Shown in pieces: positions 55,797 to 64,000 of a DNA stretch of 64,000 nt. Positions within the stretch are counted from its first letter, which is position 1. The number at the start of each line of letters is the position of its first letter. The stretch spans positions 62,001 to 126,000 of the forward strand of contig NW_022145563.1 in the NCBI RefSeq assembly GCF_000002235.5. Reading direction: 5' to 3'. A program made the translations under genes and the position numbers. Source of the DNA: Strongylocentrotus purpuratus. Its lineage: Eukaryota > Echinodermata > Echinoidea > Camarodonta > Strongylocentrotidae. The notes beneath the pieces were generated by a model. It saw only the letters and a list, made by a program, of their open reading frames with translations. It searched no databases and had not been told where the DNA came from.

Positions 55797-55960
55797 TGAG
55801 GAGGTGTCACGGTAGAGTGGTATATTCTCTTGACCTTTAATCAAAGGGTTGATTAGAGCTTTGGCAAGACATTAATCCATATTTGCCACTCTGCATCCAA
55901 GTGTACATGGGCACCAGATATGCAAGAGCGCAACTTATCTGGCTGCTCGGCTATGAATTG
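55797..55960 (+). mobile_element. Degraded SINE related to the 44.8 kb copy
   Basis: The sequence GAGGTGTCACGGTAGAGTGG resembles a tRNA A-box head. It is followed by TTTGGCAAGACATTAATCCA and TTTGCCACTCTGCATCCA, which match the body of the 44.8 kb SINE. The B box region is disrupted (AAGGGTTGATTAGAGC). Old copy. Confidence 0.6.
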
Positions 55961-56243
55961 GGTAATGACGATGGATCACTAGGAGCATCACAGAGTGTAA
56001 GACATGAGTGTTTGAACAAAACCAGCATCATAAACACTGATCATCCAGTGTCGACCAGCTCAGTAAAACTTACTGTTCAAGTCGAACATCTGCCATCCTC
56101 TCAACATACCTTCCTTTTTCTGTCCTGAGGCCATTTCAATGCAGCAAAGCATCCCATCATTGTCAGACAAGTCTGGATAACCCAGATTGACCACTGTTTT
56201 GGAAAGCTAACCCATCATATTCACATGCTTCTACTTGTCTGGG

Positions 56244-56752
56244 TCCCGTTTCACAAAACTTGTCATCCGAGTGACAAATGACAGTCTTTACTTTACCTTT
56301 ACGTTACCGCAAATACTGGAAGAATGCTGAGACAGCAGTCAAGCTTCCAGGTCTATCTTCTTGTACTCGTTCTCTTTAATGATAATTCTCACTACCGGTA
56401 TATACAAGGGAGGCAGAGGGGCAAGAGGTTGCATCTTGTCCCAGGAGGAAAGAAAATTAAGAAATTAAAGAAATCAGTTCGAGTATTGAGAGATATGACA
56501 CTGTTCCTTCCAGCAATGATCAAGCCTGGTTTTGAAGGCATCTATGGTGGGAGCCTGAACTGCTACTTCAGGCAGAGAGTTCCAGTCGTCAATCACTCTG
56601 TGACTAAATGTGTTCTTCCTTACATTTGTCCTACACCTCGGCTTTGCAAGCTTGAGACTATGCCCTCTTGTTGGTGTAAGCTACTGAAATCCTTGCTTCT
56701 GAGTGGTTATCTGTCATTTGTCATTGAAAAAAGGCTTTGTGAAACGGGTCCC
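56244..56752. mobile_element. 145-bp TIR element, same family, copy 3, split by a LINE fragment
   Basis: Left part TCCCGTTTCACAAAACTTGT through GTGACAAATGACAG, right part TAAGCTACTGAAATCCTTGC through TTTGTGAAACGGGTCCC. Between them lie about 375 bp of CR1-like LINE, so the LINE inserted after this element. Confidence 0.8.
56297..56673 (-). mobile_element. CR1-like non-LTR retrotransposon 3' fragment nested in a TIR element
   Basis: The minus strand reads ..CRTNVRKNTFSHRVIDDW, NSLPEVAVQAPTIDAFKTRL, ending in a stop about 20 residues on. This is the conserved C-terminal tail of CR1/Jockey-type RT proteins (WNSLP...S...FK..LD). It splits a small TIR element whose halves lie at 56244-56296 and 56674-56752. 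Only about 375 bp are present, so it is a 5'-truncated insertion. Confidence 0.8.
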
Positions 56753-57117
56753 TGGTCTCTGGTTGAAATCTTTTGTTTTGGACATCCATTATACATCACA
56801 TCTCACAATGAAGGTCATCTTCTTCTGTCTTAAAACCTTGTCGGTGCAACAGAACATCTCTTTGTTGTTCAACGAGTCTGGCAAACTCAGGTCGACTCAC
56901 GTTTTGGAGAGCTGATCTATCAGGATCATATGTTTGAAATCAGTTAATTTCTCTTTCTGTACAATGTAGTTCCTTAGAAAACACATTCCATCTGCATCAA
57001 ACTAAAAATATGTCATCGTTGAAATACTTGAAGATTGTTATCACCATTACAAGTTGCCTTTTTGTCTTTGGAATACTTTTCATCCAAAAATCTCTCAATT
57101 GTCTTGATTAAAGTTGG

Positions 57118-58830
57118 TTAGCTCAAGTTGACGGTTGTGTTTGATAGCTGATCTATCAGGTCCGCATGCTTAAAATCGGCTGGTCTCTTGTTGAAATCCC
57201 TTAGCAACCGCAATCTGTCTGCGTCATCTGAAGCATAGTAGAGCTGGACTTCATTGGCAAAGAACTGGGCTTGCTGAACGGTCTAAAAACAACACAAACA
57301 AAAATAGAAAAGTGACATGTAGGATGACAATGGAAGATATCGCGGGTTCATTGACACAAAGACGAAACTCCATATTTTGCCAAAATGATATCAAAATGTT
57401 CAGAAAAATGTGGGCTTTCCAGGAAACACAAAGACTTAACTCCACCGAAACACCCCATTGAAATCAATGGCTAGTGAAACATGAATTAACTCCTTATTAA
57501 GGCCCAAGTGCTCGGTAACACATAAACCACTTTTTCTCAAAATGGCCAAAATGGAGTTACGTCTTTGTGCCACTGACCCCTCGATATACAAATGAAAGAG
57601 TTTGATACATAGTGTTTTTTTTTGTTTTCTGTCTTTTTTCATCCTTTTTGCCGTCTTATTTTGGGGTTGTCATGGAGGAAACTAATATTCCTGTTTGCAT
57701 ATAAATCTTTTTCCTACTTTAAATGCTGTACCCCTAAATCGAATAACTTTATTTTTCTGAGGTGATCTTCGGTGGTGCCAAGGTCAAAGTTCACCTCTGT
57801 ATTAAGTGGTGCTTGAGATATGCAGAGTGATGTACAAGCAGCTACCGGTAAACAGAACACTACATCAACATAAAATGGTTCTAGGACCAGCTTAGCTGCC
57901 AGTGGGGGCGTGCAGTACAAAAATGTCACTCTTTTTTTACAACAAACTTACCAAATATTTTGTGTCCAACTCTCCCCTCATCAGTACAATTCCTGTGGAT
58001 AAAATAAAAACATTCAGTAAAATAAATACACGTAATTATATTCAAAATCAGATTATTCTTTCATTACAAAACTTTTTAAAAGTCCACTTGCACCCCATCA
58101 CAAATGAGTATAGCCAATGCTACATTGCTGAATTTCTGAATTGATGAAAGGAACAGTACCTTTTTCTTCTTGTAGCTCGGTGTAGTGAGTGAGAGTCAGA
58201 AGTGCTGGAGCATTTTCTTGGTACGCCTGAAATAAATCAAAAAGTTGTTCTGAATTAATGTTAGCTTGAATAAGACCTACCACTCTCTTAGTAATATTCT
58301 TGTAATGAACATGTTCCAAAGGGCACTTAATTAGGTGATTATTAAAACAAAAATTTGAGTTCCATATCTATATTTGTGTAGAATTACTCTTTTTAATTGC
58401 CGAGTTTAAGTTATTAATTTTGTCAATCCATGGCCGAGATCTCCAGACACAAGTGACGCCAAATATTTAATAATATTAATAATAATAATAAGAACTTACC
58501 TGATAATTAATGACCGAGGTGAAGTAACAGCTGTCAATGAAGAATTGGGCAAAGAAGAACTCGTACCCTTCATCCCTAGGTAGTGGATACAGGAACTGGT
58601 TCACAAAATCAAGAAAAGTAATACCATTTAATCATTTAGATTGTAAATATCTGGGACTATGATAAATAAAACTTAATTTTTTGTGTATGTTTTGAGGTTA
58701 TCTGATGAAAAACAACACAATAAGGATGATCAAATGAGCCAATTGTTCAGACACCAACCTAGCCATTATTTCAATTTATAACACTCATACCACAAAAATG
58801 AAATACATGTAGAGAATTTACTCCCTCCCT

Positions 58831-58878
<48 letters not shown>

Positions 58879-59591
58879 ACTCACTCTATATCAGAAGATG
58901 TTTGAAGGTTTGCATGGTGGTATGAATAATCGCAGTAGAGGTTTACGGTACACCATGTGTAAAGTCCTAGAAGGACTAAGGAAAGTGGATAGAAAATAGA
59001 GTAGACTCGACGTTTCGGACAGGTTGACTGTCCGTCTTCAGGAGTGAGTGAAGACGGACAGTCAACACTCCTGAAGACGGACAGTCAACCTGTCCGAAAC
59101 GTCGAGTCTACTCTCCTGCTCCTGCTCTGCAACTCTACTCAACTCTCCAACTCAATCCAGTCTTCTACTCAAACTTCTCATCCTGTCTACAACTTTCTGG
59201 TTTACAGTCCTTTTCAGGACTATACTCACTTCCGAAAGATACTCTTCCTTCCAACCTCCACTTTCTCGCCTTTCCATTTCACTTCTATTTTCTATCCACT
59301 TTCCTTAGTCCTTCTAGGACTTTACACATGGTGTACCGTAAACCTCTACCGCGATCACTCTATATCGTTGTATTGTTGTATTGCACTATTAAACATGTCA
59401 GCTGCGTAAACAAGCTGCACATTTGTTCTCAATTGATATTTTACAGAATGTGGGGGTAACACAGCTACCGGTAGTTCTTTTCATATTCAGCGGGTAGATG
59501 GATTTGTTGAACGTGCTCCCTCATTTCTCTCTCTTTCACCATTTCTATCTATCTATTACTCTCTTTTATCTCTCTCTCTCTCTCTTGCTCG

Positions 59592-59646
<55 letters not shown>

Positions 59647-61599
59647 CAGCTTGTCCCTCTGTCTTACCATAGGAAACTCTTTTGCCTTCTGCTGTATTTT
59701 AGCATAGGTTTCTTTCTGTAATACAAAAGGGATGAAGAGAAAGAAAAAGATATTTTTAAAAGTCACATCATGTTAGCAATACAAACTTGCAGTCAGCTAA
59801 AGGTTAAGATACACAACAATAATACACCTGCACTAGGAAAATGCATCATTTGTCATAGAAAATTAAAGGGCAATTTACATTCTGAGCCAATGACTTACAC
59901 ATCTCAGGAACTTTTTATCTAATTTAAAGTAAATCAAGTTAGAAATGAATCATGTATACTTACAGGTATGACTGCGCAAATGAAATCCTTTTCACGGTGG
60001 AAGCCTTTCCATATCTGAAAAAGAAAGGTTTTCAACATAAAATACAGATGATTATTACATGATTTCACACTGAATAAGCCAATTCAAATATTTTTTTTCA
60101 ATCACATTTTTAATATTTATGTTAAGGATTAACAGAGTTGGTAATAATAAGAACTGAGCATTTCAAAACTAGATTTTGCTTGGAGCATGTAGAGTGTATT
60201 TAAGGTTAAGAAATGTATCATTGTAGAAAAGTAGATTACTTTCAATATAAATGTTATCAACAATGGTACGTAATTATAGTCCAATGCAAGCAAACAACCC
60301 AGGTTGCCCTGTTGTGCATGTGTATTTTAAGAAATTCTATTTTGACATTCCATCATTACCCTTTCATTTTCATCCTGTAACATTTGACCAACAAAAAGTG
60401 TGTTCTTCTCACCTCTGTTATTTCTTCTGCAGAATGTTTTCTTAGTAGATCTACCTTGACCACAGAGTCCAATCCCTGAATATAGTGTGATGGATAGAGA
60501 GAAGGATGGATAAAACAAAGGATGGATAGAAAGAAAGAAGGGAAGATGAGTACAAGAGAAGAGGGACATGGAATACAATAGATAAGGGCCAGGGGGAGGG
60601 GGTGAGAGAGAGAGAGGGGGGGGGGTTACAGTGAGAGGGAAGCAATACATTGAAGAAAGTGAGTCATGTATTAAACTTCTCTTTTCACTTTTTATTTTCA
60701 AAATCCATAGATCTACAATTTAAAATTAGCCTAAGATATATATATTTATAATACTTAGCTTTTATATAGCGCTTAATACAATGTCTCTAAGCCCTTTACA
60801 AATATACTATTACCCCAGTCGTTGGATTCAGTGCTTGCCCACACACACTGTGTGCACAATCTCCACTCCCTGATATAATGACATGATGATCTTGACTTTC
60901 AAGAGATTACTGGTTGACAATAGTATACTTCAAGATTTTATAGCAAACTACTTTTTTTACTATTCAAATCACTAACAATCTTCTTAAATTTTTGTTTTTA
61001 CCTTCTCTTCTCCACTGGTTCCAGACATTAACTTCGGCCTTGGCTGATCTGATAGCTGTAAAAATACAACAACAAAAAACAGCATGGAATTGAAAGTGAA
61101 AGACATGAAGAAAAAAAATAACAGCACGGTTTTGAAAACTTCACAGAGGGTAGCTACATGTAGGTGTGCATGCCGGAAACATTTTTTAATCTAGTTTAAT
61201 TCACAAAGCAGGGTCTGAAGACTCTGAAGTTTGAAGTTTATCATCCAAACAAAAAGTACATCAATATAACAATAAAATGTGAATGTTTAACATAGAAAGG
61301 GTAAACTTTGTATATTGGTTGTAGACTAAATAGAAAAGAAGGAGGATGAGGAGGAGGAGGAGGAGGAGGAGGAGGAGGAGGAGGAGGGGGAGGAGGGGAG
61401 GGAGGAGGAGGGGAGGGAGGAGGAGGGGAGGGAGGAGGAGGGGGAGGAGGAGGAGGAGAAGGAGGAGAATGGGATAGAAGATGTGTGATCTACCCATGAA
61501 ATACTCACTGTGGGAGTTTGCTCTTGAGTGACATCTTCCTTTTTCTTTACAGATTCTCTCATCAAATGAAGACGTCTTTGGTATTCCTCAGGGTTAGAA
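57118..61599 (-). CDS. ATPAF1: ATP synthase mitochondrial F1 assembly factor 1 (ATP11 family), 5' partial
   Basis: Mitochondrial matrix chaperone that binds free F1 beta subunits before alpha3-beta3 assembly. Minus-strand exons: 61599-61509, 61055-61002, 60475-60413, 60014-59964, 59715-59668, 58595-58500, 58226-58160, 57992-57952, 57282-57118 (stop TAA at 57120-57118). All junctions have AG/GT borders and closed phase; 224 residues are encoded here. Diagnostic blocks in order: [97 protein letters not shown]. Human ATPAF1 carries the same order (for example LPRREGYEFF and HYPELKEEKGIVLM). The first exon seen begins with the third base of a split codon, so at least one upstream exon with the transit peptide is missing. 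No convincing candidate was found between 61.6 and 63 kb; it may lie beyond the window. Convergent with the ammonia-lyase gene. Confidence 0.93.
58930..59356. mobile_element. Large inverted repeat with paired hammerhead-like cores (Penelope-like remnant?)
   Basis: The left arm runs CGCAGTAGAGGTTTACGGTA through AAGTGGATAGAAAATA to GAGTAGACTCGACGTTTCGG. The right arm repeats it in reverse (59065-59111 and 59284-59356), with about 170 bp inserted (59112-59283). Each arm holds CTGAAGA, a 6-bp stem GGACAG/CTGTCC, then GAAAC and a short loop to GTC (plus 59071-59109, minus 59041-59004). This order resembles the hammerhead ribozyme motifs described in Penelope-like elements; one extra C precedes the stem. 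No PLE protein is encoded here. Confidence 0.6.
61337..61470 (-). repeat. GGA polypurine microsatellite in an ATPAF1 intron
   Basis: (GGA)n with GGGGAGGGAGGAG units. In the ATPAF1 transcript it is a CU-rich tract shortly downstream of the first visible exon (61509). Confidence 0.9.
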
Positions 61600-62997
61600 C
61601 TGCAGAACAAGAAGGGTCCAATTCACAAATTTATTTACATCAAATTAAATCAATGTATTTTCAAGAGCTAACTAACTTAAGTCCAGGTTAAATCCCTGCT
61701 AAGACCTAATTCAAGCATCAAGACATCCCAACTGATTAATGAATAGGCACTGCACATCGTTACTTGATAATTGATGAGTGTAGCAGCTCACACAGGTGAG
61801 CTGAGCTGAGGAAGCCTTATTGAGATGGGGTGAGGGGGGGGGGGGCGTGGGGTGAGGCGAGTATCGGTAGTTGCAAGCAGGGGATCAAGTGCCATGAAGT
61901 GCATGTGAAGTGTGTAGTTCATGGTTCATCGTTGGATTAATTTTAAAGCAAAATACGTAAACATGCATAACATCATAAGTAAATACCATGCCAACGACCT
62001 AATTTATATAAATAAAAGGTCTAGAGTAGACATGATAATAATAATAATTTATAAATAAATAACAACAATAATACTAGATCTAGATCTAGACTAGACCGAA
62101 AGCTTCAGTCTCTATAATCGTCGGTTGTTCCACTGAGACTACGTCTGGCTCCACTAGACCTCCGGTTATAGAGACTGAACGACTGCCTATGCCAGCCTGT
62201 GTTGAACTTATTCCGCTAGATTTTAGCCGCTAGGCCCCTCCCACAAACTTGCCACGGCCGTATTGTTATGCCCCCAAAATCCCCCAAAATGTCATTTTAC
62301 CTCGTTCATTTCCAATTTTAAATTAGGCCTAGGCTATAATACATCGGTTCCACTTACTAACTTGATTGGTATTATCCGTTTAATGGTCCCTTTTAAGGAA
62401 ATTATCGGTCAAAATCGACATTCATGTTGAAAATCTTGCAAGCCGTGTTAAACTTTCGCTGCCGTCTTCTTCTTCTTCTTGATTTGTTTTTGTTTGGCAA
62501 TCAGTCACAGTTGACTATTTTTGCCACACACTATTTTATGAATTATTTATATATATACATATATGTACAATTTCATGTCATAAATGACTATTTTTAGGAT
62601 TCTTTCTCCTTCCATCCTCTTTTCTTCCTCTTTTTTTCCTTTTAGACTCTATAACTTTTTTTAGAGAGAAAATTCAATAAATTAATAATTTTGGAAAGAG
62701 ACGACGGCCTAGCAAGTTGTGAATAAAAAACGCCTATAAACTAAAACTAAACGTACGTACTTGTGTTTACGCGCACGTGCGCGTTCAAATATCACCTCAC
62801 GTATGCACATGTGTACTTCGCACTTACCCCCACCCTTTTCAAAATGCCATCTTACCAGTCTTTGAGGTATATTTCGCAGACTTTCGGTTTTAACCTAGGT
62901 CACTCCGGCATAGGTGAGGGGGTGCCAGCTAGCATGTGATGTTGGAGGTGATCACCGAATTGTTAGAAAAGTAAATGGTCAAATTAGTTACAAGTAT
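61600..62997. other. Region upstream of visible ATPAF1 exons, no exon identified
   Basis: Should contain or lead to the missing ATPAF1 first exon(s). Contains a G run (61838-61847), TAGATCTAGA repeats and a hairpin (CAGTCTCTATAA ... TTATAGAGACTGA, 62107-62180). One donor-like site (minus strand, CTG/GTAAGATGG near 62857) gives a phase that fits exon 61599, but its frame meets a stop with no Met, so I did not adopt it. Confidence 0.5.
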
Positions 62998-63050
62998 TGT
63001 GGGCTTTATTGGTGCAAGAAAAAGGAAAAGAGAAGATAAGAAGAAGAAAG

Positions 63051-63088
<38 letters not shown>

Positions 63089-64000
63089 AACAACAATTTA
63101 ATTGTTTGGATACAGCCGCTTTGTTCTTAAAACGAAGCGAACTATTGCTTTTTGTTTAACTATTTCTGAAAGTTTAAGTAGTGTCATGATTTCCTGTGGA
63201 TGTGATAAATCAGTTTCTACGAGTAACATAGCTCTTTCTATTATGTACTTTGGGCATTCAGTGAGAAAGTGGTTTACAGTTTCAGTACGTCCTATGCAGT
63301 TATTGCAATGGCCTGTCGAGTGTATATTCAATCTGAAGAGATCTAAGTTCAAACCTATCACTCCTATTCTTAATCTATGGAGAATACTTTCTTCAAATCT
63401 GTTCAACTTACATTCATATGGTTGATTTACTGTAGGCAGTATATGTCTAAGAGATCTATCAGAATTATTCCATCTGTCTTGCCAGAGTTTTATATACTTG
63501 CTGGTAATAATACTCTTTATTTCAGAAAAGGATAATTTATTACAAATTTCAATGTTATTTTGTAAAGCAGATTTTGCATAAAAATCTGCCATTTCATTTC
63601 CGTGTACACCACAATGGCTAGGAATCCATTCTAAGTGTATGTGTTTTCCTTGATACGATAATTTTGTACTTAATGTAATAATTTCAGTTACAAATGTAAT
63701 ATCTTTTTCATCCTTTATGGCGAGCAGGGCGCTTACGGAATCACAAAAAATAACAATGCCAACATACACATTAATGTTCTCTAGCCAATTAAGCGCAAGG
63801 ACAATTGCAGCCAATTCGGCTCTGAAAGATGAGGTGTGATCCGCCAATCGTTTGGCTTGTTGAAAGGAGAATGCTGGTACATAAAAAGAAGCAGAACTTA
63901 TTCCAAAACTTGGAACCTTTGACCCATCTGTATAGATGTGTAGTTGTATTGGCCATTTGGTACTGATCAATTCTAAACTGCGTTGACGTAAATAAGATGG
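62998..64000 (-). mobile_element. Second RNase H-bearing LINE, 3' end, continues off the right edge
   Basis: The minus-strand ORF 63970-63098 (290 codons, open to the window edge) has the same domain order as the 23-24 kb copy: HIYTDGSK, FRAELAAIVLALNWL, IFCDSVSAL, LEWIPSHCGVHGNEMADFYAK, then a CNNC...HFLTEC knuckle. RNase H acids are intact. Downstream on the sense strand is a long T run (plus-strand A tract 63052-63084), then an AATAAA at 63010-63005, the same order as in the first copy. The protein is clearly diverged from that copy, so this is a different subfamily or an old relative. Confidence 0.88.

Noticed and set aside
62857..62950. Candidate ATPAF1 upstream exon ending at a CTG/GTAAGATGG donor
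   Set aside because: Phase fits, but the frame hits a TGA with no Met and the residues do not match the expected NPF..RY..KI segment.
1..64000. CRISPR arrays, bacterial operons or prophage
   Set aside because: Spliceosomal introns, SINEs and LINEs show nuclear eukaryotic DNA; the tandem repeats lack the direct-repeat and unique-spacer pattern.

Overview
The window looks like AT-rich metazoan nuclear DNA: four multi-exon genes with GT/AG introns, packed with short terminal-inverted-repeat (TIR) elements, tRNA-derived SINEs, LINE fragments, GA/CT microsatellites and long poly-G/poly-C runs. Gene content and repeat style suggest a marine deuterostome, most likely an echinoderm such as a sea urchin. 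That is inference from texture and recalled families, not from a database match.

Layout. (1) 1177-19932, minus strand: a nardilysin-type M16 metalloprotease (NRDC). 19 coding exons are visible, with the acidic insert and HFLEH zinc site; the C-terminal third lies off the left edge. Its introns hold most mobile elements of the left third, including a 157-bp tandem array rich in nuclear-receptor half-sites (9.1-10.3 kb), a GGA/GAA tract (6.3-6.7 kb) and a transposon carrying a minisatellite (15.4-16.7 kb). (2) 19933-26157: a divergent NRDC/RMI2 intergenic region with a poly-C-rich TIR element, diverged direct repeats, a 7SL-like SINE and a broken LINE with an intact RNase H ORF. (3) 26158-29853, plus strand: RMI2, three exons, 152 residues. 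(4) 29854-36350: repeats and a spliced 5' UTR exon of the next gene. (5) 36351-50020, plus strand: a PLP-dependent threonine/serine ammonia-lyase with one C-terminal ACT domain, 12 coding exons, 472 residues. Three of its exons (3, 7 and 10) are preceded by partial copies that keep the splice acceptor. (6) 50021-57117: a TIR-element-rich region with a CR1-like LINE end nested in a TIR element. (7) 57118-61599, minus strand: ATPAF1 (ATP11), the F1-ATPase beta-subunit assembly chaperone, 9 coding exons, lacking its N-terminal exon(s). (8) 63.0-64.0 kb, minus strand: the RNase H end of a second LINE, running off the right edge.

The four genes are unrelated housekeeping functions (peptide processing, double Holliday junction dissolution, amino-acid catabolism, ATP synthase assembly), and I see no operon-like or cluster logic. 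Exon models were derived by hand from splice signals and reading phase. The full-length models (RMI2 459 nt, ammonia-lyase 1419 nt) close exactly in frame, as do all NRDC and ATPAF1 junctions. The most unusual material is the decoy-exon pattern in the ammonia-lyase gene, the DR1 array, a hammerhead-like inverted pair at 59.0 kb and the 7SL-like SINE at 22.1 kb.
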